Part shown: piece after piece, positions 1 through 8,281 of the stretch
Layout: each line of letters begins with the position of its first letter
How positions within the stretch are numbered: position 1 is the stretch's first letter
DNA from: Streptomyces violaceoruber
GTDB lineage: Bacteria > Actinomycetota > Actinomycetes > Streptomycetales > Streptomycetaceae
Direction of reading: 5' to 3'
NCBI RefSeq assembly: GCF_033406955.1
Contig: NZ_CP137734.1
Location: 310,001 to 374,000, forward strand
Length of the DNA stretch: 64,000 nucleotides
Program-made: the position numbers and the translations under genes
The notes under the pieces: generated by a model
Told to the model about the DNA's origin: nothing
What the model saw: the letters and a program-made list of their open reading frames with translations, nothing else
Databases searched by the model: none

Positions 1-566
1 CTCCCGCCGTCGTCGCCCGGGGCCCCGCCCGGACGGGCGGCCTGCTCGGTGAGCCCCTCCAGCTTGCCGATGTCCTGCCCCTGGGCGCCCAGCAGCCGGG
101 CCGCGCCCGTGTCGCCGTCCGCCAGCAGGGCGCCCAGGATGTGCTCGGGGCCGATGTAGGAGACGCCGGAGGCCCGGGAGCGGGCGTAGGCGGTGGCGAG
201 GGTGCGCTTGGCGGCCGGGGTGAGGCCCGGCTCGGCGGACGGCTCGCCCGCCTCGCGGGGCAGGACCTCGGCGATCCGGGAGGCGAGCGCGTCGGGGTCG
301 GCGCCCGCCCGGGCGAGCAGCCCCCGCGCGGGCTCGACCTTCGTGGCCGCCCACAACAGGTGCTCCGTGTCCAGGTCGGACGTCCCGTCCTCCAGCGACC
401 GCCGTGCCGCCAGGTTGAGGAGCTCCTGCGAGGACTCGGTCAGCATCCGGCCGATCGGCACCCGCTGCACCGCCGGGGGCGAGGACGCGGGCGACGTTCC
501 GAAGAACCGGTTGAACAGATCACTGAACGGATCGGACGCACCGAATCCGAACGACGACATCGACAT
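1..566 (-). CDS. Clp-family ATPase (ClpA/ClpB/ClpC-like), N-terminal part, runs off the window
   Basis: About 188 codons of the N-terminus are present; the gene continues beyond base 1. The start is the ATG at 566, with GGGAG five bases upstream. The protein opens with [20 protein letters not shown] and then shows two Clp_N-type repeats: the segments containing [13 protein letters not shown] and [12 protein letters not shown] match the double Clp N-domain used for substrate and adaptor binding in AAA+ unfoldases. The AAA+ modules lie outside the window, so ClpC and ClpB cannot be told apart. It is divergent from the DNA ligase gene, with a shared region of about 110 bp. Family membership is clear; the exact subfamily is inferred. 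Confidence 0.8.
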   Translation of the reverse strand, partial: MSMSSFGFGASDPFSDLFNRFFGTSPASSPPAVQRVPIGRMLTESSQELLNLAARRSLEDGTSDLDTEHLLWAATKVEPARGLLARAGADPDALASRIAEVLPREAGEPSAEPGLTPAAKRTLATAYARSRASGVSYIGPEHILGALLADGDTGAARLLGAQGQDIGKLEGLTEQAARPGGAPGDDGG

Positions 567-618
567 GACAGCTCCCGGGGCGGTGGCGAATCGCTTCAAC
601 CGAAACCCCATGTCGGCG

Positions 619-634
619 GCTCCGCAAGCGGAGC
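619..634. promoter_or_regulatory. Inverted repeat in the clp/ligA divergent region
   Basis: GCTCCGC-AA-GCGGAGC is a perfect 7+2+7 palindrome between the divergent Clp ATPase and ligase genes. It could be an operator for either gene. It does not resemble the HspR HAIR motif. No function can be assigned from sequence alone. Confidence 0.35.
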
Positions 635-678
635 GGCCGCCGCGCGGCGGCGCGGACCCGTTGTCAGTGGTGGGCGGC

Positions 679-2781
679 ATGATTCGGGCCATGACTACTC
701 CCGCAGCAGTGATCGTCGACGCCACCGCCTACGCCCAGGCGGTCGAGGACGCCGCGCACGCGGCCGCCGCCTACTACGCGGGCGGCTCCTCCCCGCTGGA
801 CGACGACGCCTACGACCGGCTGGCGAGAGGGATCGCCGCGTGGGAGGCCGAGCACCCCGACGAGGTGCTGCCCGACTCCCCCACCGGCAAGGTCGCCGGC
901 GGCGCGGCCGAGGGGGACGTGCCGCACACGGTGCCGATGCTCAGCCTGGACAACGTGTTCTCGCCGGAGGAGTTCACCGTCTGGACGGCGTCCCTGGCCC
1001 GGCGCATCGACCGCGAGGTCACGCGGTTCGGCGTGGGTCCCAAGCTGGACGGCCTCGCGGTCGCCGCCCGCTACCGGGAGGGCCGCCTCACCCGGCTGAT
1101 CACGCGGGGCGACGGCACGGCCGGCGAGGACGTCTCGCACGCCATCGGCACCGTGGAGGGGCTGCCCGGGACGCTGGCGGAGCCGGTGACCGTCGAGGTG
1201 CGGGGCGAGATCCTGATGACGACGGCCCAGTTCGAGCACGCCAACGAGGTGCGCATCCGGCACGGCGGGCAGCCCTTCGCCAACCCGCGCAACGCGGCCG
1301 CGGGCACCCTGCGCGCGAAGGAGCGCGCCTACACGGTGCCGATGACCTTCTTCGGCTACGGCCTGCTGGCCCTGCCCGGCACCGACGCGGCGCTCGCGGG
1401 GCGGCTGGAGGAGCTGCCGTACAGCGAGCTGATGGAGACGGCGGCCGGGCTCGGCGTGCACACCAGCGCCGGGACCGCGGTGCCGGACGTGGTCGTCGGG
1501 ACGCCCGAGCAGGTGGTGGCGCGGGTCCAGGAGATCGCCGCACTCCGTGCCGAGCTGCCGTTCGGCATCGACGGGATCGTCGTCAAGGCGGACCTCGCCG
1601 CGGACCGGCGGGCCGCCGGGTCGGGCTCGCGGGCGCCGCGGTGGGCGATCGCGTACAAGCTCCCGGCCGTGGAGAAGATCACCCGGCTGCTCGAGGTGGA
1701 GTGGAACGTCGGCCGTACCGGCATCATCGCGCCGCGCGGGGTCCTGGAGCCGGTGGTCATCGAGGGCTCCACGATCACGTACGCCACGCTGCACAATCCG
1801 GCCGACATCACCCGTCGCGGTCTGCGGCTGGGCGACCACGTCATGGTGCACCGCGCCGGTGACGTCATTCCGCGCATCGAGGCACCGGTCGCACATCTGC
1901 GGACGGGCGAGGAGCAGCCCATCGTCTTCCCCGAGGCGTGTCCGCGCTGCGGCTCGGACATCGACACGAGCGAGGAGCGCTGGCGGTGCGCGCAGGGCCG
2001 CAACTGCCACCTGGTCGCCTCCCTCGCCTACGCCGCGGGGCGGGACCAGCTCGACATCGAGGGGCTGGGCACCACCCGGGTCGTCCAGCTCGTCGAGGCC
2101 GGGCTCGTGGCCGACCTGGCCGACCTGTTCCTGCTCCGGCGCGAGCAGTTGCTCGCCCTGGAGCGGATGGGCGAGACCAGCACCGACAACCTGCTCGCCG
2201 CGCTGGCCCGGGCCAAGGAGCAGCCGCTGTCCCGGGTGCTGTGCGCGCTGGGCGTCCGGGGCACCGGCCGGTCCATGTCCCGGCGCATCGCCCGGTACTT
2301 CGCCACCATGGACCACATACGCGCCGCCGACGCCGAGGCCATGCAGCGGGTCGACGGCATCGGGGTGGAGAAGGCCCCCTCCGTCGTCGCGGAGATCGCC
2401 GAACTCGCCCCGCTCATCGACAGGCTCGCCGCCGCCGGTGTCAACATGACCGAGCCCGGCGCGACCCCGCCCCGGCCCGCGGACACTGACGGCGCGGACG
2501 GGGCGACGGCCGAGGCACCGGGTGACGGCGGGCCGCTGGCGGGCATGAAGGTGGTCGTCACCGGCGCGATGACCGGCAACCTGGAACGGCTCAGCCGCAA
2601 CGAGATGAACGAACTCATCGAGCGGGCCGGCGGACGCTCCTCCTCCAGCGTCTCCAAGAACACGTCACTGGTCGTCGCGGGCGAGGGAGCGGGTTCGAAG
2701 CGGGCCAAGGCGGAACAGCTCGGCGTCCGGCTGGCCACCCCCGAGGAGTTCGCCGTGCTCGTCGCCGGCCTGCTGAGCTGA
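679..2781 (+). CDS. ligA: NAD-dependent DNA ligase (LigA family paralogue)
   Basis: Seals nicks in duplex DNA using NAD+. Family landmarks appear in order: the Ia domain ending in DDDAYDRL; the adenylation lysine in PKLDGLAV (KxDG, about residue 120); [31 protein letters not shown]; an OB-fold stretch around WNVGRTG; a Cys4 zinc finger (CPRCG ... RRC-type cysteines); helix-hairpin-helix repeats; and a C-terminal BRCT domain. From ATG 679 the product is 700 aa (696 aa from ATG 691), normal for LigA. In domain Ia, the His that aligns with E. coli His23 appears to be Tyr (AYYAGG). Streptomyces usually carries a second, housekeeping LigA, so this is probably an accessory ligase. The start is uncertain because neither ATG has a strong ribosome site. 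Confidence 0.93.
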   Translation: MIRAMTTPAAVIVDATAYAQAVEDAAHAAAAYYAGGSSPLDDDAYDRLARGIAAWEAEHPDEVLPDSPTGKVAGGAAEGDVPHTVPMLSLDNVFSPEEFTVWTASLARRIDREVTRFGVGPKLDGLAVAARYREGRLTRLITRGDGTAGEDVSHAIGTVEGLPGTLAEPVTVEVRGEILMTTAQFEHANEVRIRHGGQPFANPRNAAAGTLRAKERAYTVPMTFFGYGLLALPGTDAALAGRLEELPYSELMETAAGLGVHTSAGTAVPDVVVGTPEQVVARVQEIAALRAELPFGIDGIVVKADLAADRRAAGSGSRAPRWAIAYKLPAVEKITRLLEVEWNVGRTGIIAPRGVLEPVVIEGSTITYATLHNPADITRRGLRLGDHVMVHRAGDVIPRIEAPVAHLRTGEEQPIVFPEACPRCGSDIDTSEERWRCAQGRNCHLVASLAYAAGRDQLDIEGLGTTRVVQLVEAGLVADLADLFLLRREQLLALERMGETSTDNLLAALARAKEQPLSRVLCALGVRGTGRSMSRRIARYFATMDHIRAADAEAMQRVDGIGVEKAPSVVAEIAELAPLIDRLAAAGVNMTEPGATPPRPADTDGADGATAEAPGDGGPLAGMKVVVTGAMTGNLERLSRNEMNELIERAGGRSSSSVSKNTSLVVAGEGAGSKRAKAEQLGVRLATPEEFAVLVAGLLS

Positions 2782-2836
2782 GGCACCGGACGCGCCTGCA
2801 CGAGGACGGTGGCGAGGGGGGCGAGGGGATGGTGGC

Positions 2837-2857
2837 GGGGGTGTTGGTGACACCCCC
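2837..2857 (+). terminator. Probable terminator hairpin after ligA
   Basis: GGGGGTGT-TGGTG-ACACCCCC forms a perfect 8-bp stem with a 5-base loop, 56 bp after the ligase stop codon. There is no T-tract, as is common in Streptomyces. Confidence 0.55.
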
Positions 2858-2967
2858 GGGCCGGGGGCCAGTCCCACTGATCTTCCTTCCCGGCCCTGAG
2901 AGGGTCGTCGGTGAACGGACACCGTCCGCCCGCCGCAGTCGGGCGGCCACGAACAGGGGGAAGACAC

Positions 2968-4083
2968 ATGCACCGCAAGCGCCTCGTCGCCGCGGTCCTG
3001 CTCGCCGCCGCACTCACCGGTGCGCTCGCGCCCGTGGCGGCGGCCCACCCGGGCCGCCCCGGCCACCCCGGCGCCGTACAGCGTCAACTGGACCTGCTCA
3101 CCGCACGCGACGGCGTTCCCGGCGCACTCGCGTACGACGGCAGGACGACCCGCACCTCGGGCGTCGCCGACCTGGAATCGGGCCGGGCGATGACCGGCGA
3201 GCGGGGCCGGTTCCGGCTCGCCAGCGACACCAAGGCGTTCACCGCGACCGCGGTGCTGCGGCTGGTGGCGGACGGCCGGCTGGGCCTCGGGGACCGCGCG
3301 GGCTCCTACGTGCCGCAGCTGGCCGACAGTCCCCTCACCGTACGGCAGTTGCTGAAGCAGACCAGCGGGCTGCCGGAGTACTCGGCGCTGGTGGACTGGA
3401 CCCGGCCGGGGACGCCCGAGGAGTACCTGGCCCTGGCGCTCGACGCGGAGCCCGTCTTCGAGCCCGGCACGGACTGGGGCTACTCCAACACCAACTACCT
3501 GGTCCTCGGCATGGTGATCGACGAGGTGTCCGGGGTCGGCTTCCGCACGTACGTGGAGCGCACGATCCTGCGCCCGCTGCACCTGGACGACACCTACTGG
3601 CCCGCGCCCGGCGAGCTGGACCTGCGCGGCCCGCACGCCCGGAACTACGGCGTGCACCCCGCGCACCCGCAGGACGGCAGGGTGGACGTGACCGAGCTGC
3701 CCGGGTACGAGTTCGGTGCGTCCGGCGGCCTGGTGTCCACCCCCGTCGACCTGAACGCCTTCTGGGACGGTCTGTTCGGCGGCCGCCTGCTGCCCGGCTG
3801 GGCGGTGCGCCTGATGACGCGGGACACCACCGACATCGGCGGCCGCGACGTCTACCCGGCGGGCAGTCGCTACGGGTACGGCGTCGCCTCGATCCCGCTC
3901 AGCTGCGGCGGCGTCTACTGGGGCCACGGCGGCGACCTGCCCGGCGGTTCGGTGGGCGGCGGCCGGGCCACGGGCGGCCGGGGCACGGTGACCGTCTACA
4001 CCACGACGTGGGCGGCCGAGGGCGACAGCCTGCGTCATCTCCAGGGCACCGTGGACGCGGCCCTGTGCGCCAAGAGGCGCTGA
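2968..4083 (+). CDS. Secreted beta-lactamase-family serine hydrolase (D-alanyl-D-alanine carboxypeptidase-like)
   Basis: A 371-aa exported penicillin-recognising enzyme of the class C beta-lactamase/DD-peptidase clan. The ATG at 2968 follows a purine-rich AGGGGGAAG site. The N-terminus is a signal peptide: basic MHRKR, a hydrophobic run, then an Ala-rich cleavage region near residue 26. Catalytic motifs are visible: S86-D-T-K89 (SxxK), Y-S-N near residue 172 (YxN), and GHGGD near residue 320 (HxG). The true substrate may be a peptidoglycan peptide, a beta-lactam or an ester; sequence does not decide. It stands alone, between the ligase terminator and an MFS gene. Confidence 0.85.
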   Translation: MHRKRLVAAVLLAAALTGALAPVAAAHPGRPGHPGAVQRQLDLLTARDGVPGALAYDGRTTRTSGVADLESGRAMTGERGRFRLASDTKAFTATAVLRLVADGRLGLGDRAGSYVPQLADSPLTVRQLLKQTSGLPEYSALVDWTRPGTPEEYLALALDAEPVFEPGTDWGYSNTNYLVLGMVIDEVSGVGFRTYVERTILRPLHLDDTYWPAPGELDLRGPHARNYGVHPAHPQDGRVDVTELPGYEFGASGGLVSTPVDLNAFWDGLFGGRLLPGWAVRLMTRDTTDIGGRDVYPAGSRYGYGVASIPLSCGGVYWGHGGDLPGGSVGGGRATGGRGTVTVYTTTWAAEGDSLRHLQGTVDAALCAKRR

Positions 4084-4110
4084 GCAGCCTCCCCCGGCCG
4101 GGGATCGCCC

Positions 4111-4144
4111 GGAGTGTACGTTCGTACGCCCCGGCGGGTAGGCT
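4111..4144 (+). promoter_or_regulatory. Operator plus leaderless promoter of the MFS gene (copy 1)
   Basis: GGAGTGTACGTTCGTACGC lies at 4111-4129 with the perfect inverted repeat GTACG-TT-CGTAC at 4116-4127. A -10-like TAGGCT (4139-4144) ends seven bases before the ATG, so the mRNA is probably leaderless. The same 19-mer occurs at 5397-5415 with identical spacing. The downstream TetR protein is the likely ligand-controlled repressor. Confidence 0.72.
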
Positions 4145-4151
4145 CCCGCGC

Positions 4152-5366
4152 ATGACTGTTGACGTACTGCGCCGGCCCGCCCTGGCCGATCGGCGGGCTC
4201 GGGTGGCCGTCGCCGTGCTGTTCTTCACCAACGGGGCCCTGTTCGCCAACCTGCTGCCGCGCTATCCGCAGATCAAGGCGGACCTCGGTATCGGGAACGC
4301 CGCCTACGGACTGGCCGTGGCGGCGTTCCCGGCGGGAGCCGTCACGGCCGGGCTGGCGGCCGGGATCCTGGTGCGCCGGTTCGGCTCGGCACGGGTCGCG
4401 GTCGGCGGCACGCTGCTGACCGGGGTGGGCATCCTCGCCGCCGGACTCGCCGACTCGGTGGTGGTGTTCGCGGGCGCGCTGTTCCTGGCGGGGGCGACGG
4501 ACGCCTTCACCGATGTCGCGCAGAACGCCCACGGCCTGCGGGTGCAGCGCCGTTACGGACGTTCCGTCATCAACTCCTTCCACGCCATCTGGTCCATCGG
4601 CGCCGTCACCGGCGGGTCCATGGCCGCCGCGGCGATCGCGCTCGGCGTCGCGCGCGGCCCGCACCTGCTCTTGTCCGCCGTGGTCTTCGCGGTCGCGGCC
4701 TGCGTCGCCCTGCGCTACTGCCTGCCCGGCCCCGAGACCGAGGCCGAACCGGCCGCGGACACCGGCGCCGAGGACTCCGCGCCGCCACCGAGCCGGGCCC
4801 CGGCGGCCAGCCTGCGCACCGGCTGGGTGCTGGCCGCCCTCGTCCTCATCGCCACGGCCGGCACCCTCGTCGAGGACGCGGGCATGTCCTGGGCCACTCT
4901 CTACCTCTCCGACTCGCTGCACGCGACGGCGGCACTGGCCGCGTCCGGGTATGTCGCCCTGGTCGGCGCGCAGTTCGTCGGCCGGATCGTCGGCGACCGG
5001 CTCGTGGACCGCTTCGGCCAGCGCGCGGTGGCCCGCTCCGGCGCCCTGATCGCCGCGATCGGCATGGGTCTGGCGCTGGCCGTGCCGACGGTGCCCGGCA
5101 CGGTCCTCGGATTCGCCGCGGCCGGATTCGGGGTGGCGACGCTGGTACCGGCGGCCATGCACGAGGCCGACGAACTGCCCGGCCTCAAGCCCGGGTCGGG
5201 CCTGACCCTCGTCTCCTGGCTGATGCGGCTCGGCTTCCTGCTCTCGCCGCCGGTCGTGGGGCTGGTCGCCGACGCGACGAGCCTGCGGGTGGGCCTGCTG
5301 GTGGTGCCGCTCGCGGGGCTCCTCGTGCTGCTGTGCGCAGGGGTGCTCCGGCCCCGGCGCGACTGA
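4152..5366 (+). CDS. MFS transporter (YbjJ-like)
   Basis: A 404-aa integral membrane protein with about 12 hydrophobic segments in two halves joined by an acidic/Pro-rich loop near residues 195-215. The first half contains LVRRFGSARVAVGG, the loop 2-3 signature of major facilitator exporters; a second related motif is VGDRLVDRFGQRAVARSG. It resembles the uncharacterised YbjJ-type MFS group. The promoter carries the same operator as the following acetyltransferase gene, with a TetR gene next, so a role in efflux under TetR control is inferred. The substrate is unknown. Confidence 0.85.
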   Translation: MTVDVLRRPALADRRARVAVAVLFFTNGALFANLLPRYPQIKADLGIGNAAYGLAVAAFPAGAVTAGLAAGILVRRFGSARVAVGGTLLTGVGILAAGLADSVVVFAGALFLAGATDAFTDVAQNAHGLRVQRRYGRSVINSFHAIWSIGAVTGGSMAAAAIALGVARGPHLLLSAVVFAVAACVALRYCLPGPETEAEPAADTGAEDSAPPPSRAPAASLRTGWVLAALVLIATAGTLVEDAGMSWATLYLSDSLHATAALAASGYVALVGAQFVGRIVGDRLVDRFGQRAVARSGALIAAIGMGLALAVPTVPGTVLGFAAAGFGVATLVPAAMHEADELPGLKPGSGLTLVSWLMRLGFLLSPPVVGLVADATSLRVGLLVVPLAGLLVLLCAGVLRPRRD

Positions 5367-5396
5367 GCCGTACCACCGGGCGACGCGACCCCCATG

Positions 5397-5430
5397 GGAG
5401 TGTACGTTCGTACGCTTTCGGGGGTAGGAT
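5397..5430 (+). promoter_or_regulatory. Operator plus leaderless promoter of the acetyltransferase gene (copy 2)
   Basis: The 19-mer GGAGTGTACGTTCGTACGC recurs at 5397-5415 (GTACG-TT-CGTAC at 5402-5413), followed by TAGGAT at 5425-5430 and the ATG seven bases later. Spacing matches copy 1 base for base, which argues for one regulator acting on both promoters by covering the -35/spacer region. Confidence 0.75.
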
Positions 5431-5437
5431 CGGACGC

Positions 5438-6019
5438 ATGCCGACGGACCACTTCGCGGGCGACTCCCGCACCAACCTCGAACGCATGCAGGCGGGCGAC
5501 CTCTACATCGCCGACGACCCCGAGATCGCCCGCAGGCAGCAGCAGGCGGTACGGCTGGCGGCCCGCTACCAGGCCGCCTACGCGGAGGACGCGGAGGCGG
5601 CGCGCCCGCTCCTCGTCGAACTGCTCGGCTCCCTGGGTGCCGAGGCCCACGTGCGGCCGCCGCTGTACGTCGACTACGGCAGCAACATCACCGTCGGCGC
5701 GCGCACCTTCGTCAACTACAACCTGACGGCGCTGGACGTCGCGGCGATCACCATCGGCGAGGACTGCCAGATCGGGCCGAACGTCCAGCTGCTCACCCCC
5801 ACGCACCCCCTGGAGCCCGGACCGCGGCGGGACAAGCTGGAGGCCGCCCGCCCGATCGTCATCGGCGACAACGTCTGGCTGGGCGGCGGCGCGATCGTGC
5901 TGCCGGGCGTCACCATCGGGGACAACTCCGTCATCGGTGCCGGTGCCGTCGTCACCAGGGACGTACCGGCGAACGTCGTGGCGGTCGGCAACCCTGCCCG
6001 GCCGGTGCGGAACGTGTAA
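5438..6019 (+). CDS. Sugar O-acetyltransferase (maltose/galactoside acetyltransferase family)
   Basis: A 193-aa hexapeptide-repeat acyltransferase that should transfer acetyl from acetyl-CoA to a sugar hydroxyl. The Mac N-terminal helix region (NLERMQAGDLYIADDPEIA) is followed by left-handed beta-helix repeats (DYGSNITVGARTFVNYN, ITIGEDCQIGPNV, PIVIGDNVWLGGGAIVLPGV). The catalytic His lies in TPTHPL. Length is typical of the Maa/LacA group. The gene is probably leaderless and shares the operator of the MFS gene, so acetylation and efflux may be co-regulated detoxification steps (inference). Confidence 0.92.
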   Translation: MPTDHFAGDSRTNLERMQAGDLYIADDPEIARRQQQAVRLAARYQAAYAEDAEAARPLLVELLGSLGAEAHVRPPLYVDYGSNITVGARTFVNYNLTALDVAAITIGEDCQIGPNVQLLTPTHPLEPGPRRDKLEAARPIVIGDNVWLGGGAIVLPGVTIGDNSVIGAGAVVTRDVPANVVAVGNPARPVRNV

Positions 6020-6029
6020 GTCTGCTCCC

Positions 6030-6587
6030 ATGGCAACCGGACACACGGATCCGCAGCGGCGGGAGCGCATCCTCGCCGCCACCCTCGACCTGATCGCCGA
6101 GGAGGGCATCGCACGCGTCTCCCACCGGAGGATCGCGCAGCGCGCGGGGGTACCGCTCGGCTCGATGACGTACCACTTCACCGGCATCGAGCAACTGCTG
6201 CGGGAGGCCTTCGGCCGGTTCACCGACCACATCGTCGCGGTCTTCGACGAGCATCTCGGCGCCGCCGCCGACCGCGACGAGGCCCGGGAAGCGGTGGCCG
6301 ACCTGGTGCACGAGCTGTCCGAGGACAGCCAGCGCGACCTGGTGCTCACCCAGGAGCTGTACACGCTCGCCGCGCGGCAACCGGCCTACCGGGAGCTGAC
6401 CCACGAGTGGATGCGCCGCAGCCGCGTCCACCTGGAGAAGCACTTCGACCCCGGCACCGCCCGCCAGCTGGACGCCCTCATCGAGGGCCTGACGCTGCAC
6501 CGTGCCCTGGCGCGTGAGCCGCACGGCCGCGCCCTCACCCTGGAGGCCATCGCCCGGATCACCACCACGGACCGGCCCGCCCCCTAG
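6030..6587 (+). CDS. TetR-family transcriptional regulator
   Basis: A 185-aa repressor-type protein, starting 10 bases after the acetyltransferase stop. The N-terminal helix-turn-helix is clear (ERILAATLDLIAEEGIARVS followed by HRRIAQRAGVPLGSMTYHF); the C-terminal ligand domain is divergent, as usual. It is likely co-transcribed with the acetyltransferase and is the natural candidate to bind the two GTACG-TT-CGTAC palindromes upstream. The ligand is unknown. Confidence 0.9.
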   Translation: MATGHTDPQRRERILAATLDLIAEEGIARVSHRRIAQRAGVPLGSMTYHFTGIEQLLREAFGRFTDHIVAVFDEHLGAAADRDEAREAVADLVHELSEDSQRDLVLTQELYTLAARQPAYRELTHEWMRRSRVHLEKHFDPGTARQLDALIEGLTLHRALAREPHGRALTLEAIARITTTDRPAP

Positions 6588-6606
6588 AAGGGCGGCGCCC
6601 CCAGCA

Positions 6607-6645
6607 GCCCGTGCGGCGCGGGCCTGACCCCCGCGCCGCACGGGC
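6607..6645. terminator. Bidirectional terminator hairpin
   Basis: A perfect 16-bp stem (6607-6622 with 6630-6645; arms begin GCCCGTGCGG) around a 7-base loop sits between the convergent tetR and yeeE-type genes. It should serve both strands. Confidence 0.8.
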
Positions 6646-6653
6646 CTCCCCTG

Positions 6654-7952
6654 TCAGCAGACGCCGTCGCCCGGCTTCGGGTTGCCCAGGCCGAACAGGG
6701 GCCGCAGCTTGAGGCCCACCCAGGTGCCGGCCAGCGCGAAGGCCCCCCACAGCCAGCCGCTGAGGCTTCCCGAGGCGATGCCCGCGAGGTAGGCGCCGAT
6801 GTTGCAGCCGCCGGCCAGCCGGGCGCCGATGCCCATCAGTACGCCGCCCAGCACCGCCGCCACGGCGGTACGCCAGGGGATGCCCCGGTGCAGCGCCCAG
6901 GTGCCGCCGAGCGAGGCGGCGACGGCTGCGCCGATCATGATGCCGATGTCCGTGAGGCTGGTCTTGTCGGCGAGCACCGGACCGGCCAGCATCTCGGCGT
7001 TGCCGGGCCGCTGCCACCAGGTCCAGTTCTCCGGGTGGCCGCCGAGCGCGCCGACCAGTTCCGAGCCCCACAGGCTGAACGCGCTGGTGACACCCCAGGC
7101 GCCGCCGGAGACCAGCAGGACGCCCGCGCCGAGCAGGGCCAGCGCGAGGGCGCCGACGGCCAGCGGCCAGGACCCGCGGACGGCCCGGACGACTGCCCGG
7201 TGGGCCGAGGGCACGGCGCCCAGCGGCGGCGGGTTGCGGCGGGCCTGGATCCGTCGGCTGACCAGCACCACGAGGAGCAGTGCGGCGACGGTCACGGCCC
7301 AGGAGCCGAACCAGCCGAGGTGCTCGGACAGCACGACGGGCTCCCAGGCCGGGAGGTCCTTCCACAGGTCGAACTGCCAGGCGGCCAGCGTGGCGCCCGC
7401 CACGAAGCCGCCCAGGGTCAGCACGATCGACGTCTGCCCCGAGCCGACCGCGAACAGGGTGCCCGAGGCGCAGGCGCCGCCGAGCTGCATGCCGATCGCG
7501 AAGAGCGCCGAACCGGTGAACAGACCGACGCCGATGGGTCCGGCGGACGGCGCGGGCTGGGAGCCGAACAGTCCGGACTCCGTACCGATGACGAGCGCGA
7601 ACAGGGTGGCCGTGGTGCCGAGGAGCAGGGCGTGCGCCCGCAGCCCGGTCCCGTTGCCGACGGCGACCAGTTGCCGCCAGGCGGAGGTGAAGCCGAACCG
7701 GGAGTGGAAGAGGGCGAGGCCCAGACCGAGGCCGAGCAGGAGCAGCACGCCCGGCTTGGCGCCGTGCGCGGACCACACGTAGGCGGTCAGGGCGACGGCC
7801 AGCAGCCCGGACACGGCGAGCGGCGTCCGCCGCACCGGCGGCAGGGACGGTGCCTCGGGCCGGGCCGAGGAGGTGGGCGAGGGGGCGAACAGCGGGGTGG
7901 ACGGGCGCGGCGGTGCGGCCGGGGACGGCCCGGCCGGGGATGCGGTGGTCAC
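6654..7952 (-). CDS. YeeE/YedE-family membrane transporter (thiosulfate/sulfur uptake type)
   Basis: A 432-aa polytopic membrane protein. Two internal repeats carry the family cysteine signatures: GGACASGTLFAVGSGQ in the first half and GGCNIGAYLAG in the second. In studied YeeE (TsuA) proteins such cysteines relay thiosulfate through the membrane. The start chosen is GTG 7952, with GGAG eight bases upstream; this leaves a Pro/Ser/Ala-rich cytoplasmic N-terminus of about 50 residues. Thiosulfate specificity is inferred from the family. A cysteine-rich 27-codon ORF lies 82 bp upstream on the same strand and may control expression. Confidence 0.85.
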   Translation of the reverse strand: MTTASPAGPSPAAPPRPSTPLFAPSPTSSARPEAPSLPPVRRTPLAVSGLLAVALTAYVWSAHGAKPGVLLLLGLGLGLALFHSRFGFTSAWRQLVAVGNGTGLRAHALLLGTTATLFALVIGTESGLFGSQPAPSAGPIGVGLFTGSALFAIGMQLGGACASGTLFAVGSGQTSIVLTLGGFVAGATLAAWQFDLWKDLPAWEPVVLSEHLGWFGSWAVTVAALLLVVLVSRRIQARRNPPPLGAVPSAHRAVVRAVRGSWPLAVGALALALLGAGVLLVSGGAWGVTSAFSLWGSELVGALGGHPENWTWWQRPGNAEMLAGPVLADKTSLTDIGIMIGAAVAASLGGTWALHRGIPWRTAVAAVLGGVLMGIGARLAGGCNIGAYLAGIASGSLSGWLWGAFALAGTWVGLKLRPLFGLGNPKPGDGVC

Positions 7953-8034
7953 GGAAGGATCTCCGGGGTGGTGTGCACGGGGACGGCGGACGCGGGCGGA
8001 CCGGCGGCGCGGGGAGCGCGGCCGGTCCGGAGGG

Positions 8035-8118
8035 TCAGCGGCGACAGAGGCCGTCGTCGACGCACCACGCCGAGCACGCGAAGAGCGCGAGGCACAGCTG
8101 CGGAGCCGATGCATACAT
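8035..8118 (-). CDS. Short Cys-rich leader-type ORF, 27 aa, upstream of the YeeE gene
   Basis: Reads M-Y-A-S-A-P-Q-L-C ... ending CSAWCVDDGLCRR and has four Cys (residues 9, 15, 19, 25) in 27. A -10-like TATCTT at 8126-8131 ends seven bases before the ATG, so the ORF is probably leaderless; no Shine-Dalgarno is seen. Position (same strand, 82 bp before a sulfur transporter) and composition fit a cysteine-sensing attenuation peptide. That role is inference. Confidence 0.5.
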   Translation of the reverse strand: MYASAPQLCLALFACSAWCVDDGLCRR

Positions 8119-8217
8119 GCGTACGAAGATACGGAGGAGCGGGCTCCGGACGCCACGCCGTCTCGCCATGCGGATGGCGGACGGCGTGGAGCCTCTCTCT
8201 GCCGGGCCTCTCCGGGT

Positions 8218-8277
8218 CTTCCTTCCGGAGCTTCCTTCCGGAGCTTCCTTCCGGGGCTTTCTTCCGAGTGCTTCCGG
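8218..8277. repeat. 13-bp tandem repeat between htpG and the YeeE leader
   Basis: CTTCCTTCCGGAG is repeated: two perfect copies (8218-8230, 8231-8243), one with a single change (8244-8256), then degenerate copies to about 8277, ending just before the htpG stop codon. The rest of the 329-bp gap from 7953 holds only the short leader ORF and its promoter. Confidence 0.85.
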
Positions 8278-8281
8278 CCGG

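Noticed and set aside
193..678. N-terminal extension of the ligase frame back to 193
   Set aside because: It lies antisense to the Clp gene and has no ligase homology; family length is met from 679/691.
6559..7776. Long antisense frames (for example 405 codons opposite the YeeE gene)
   Set aside because: Arg/Pro/Ala-rich composition typical of antisense frames in high-GC DNA, with no motifs.
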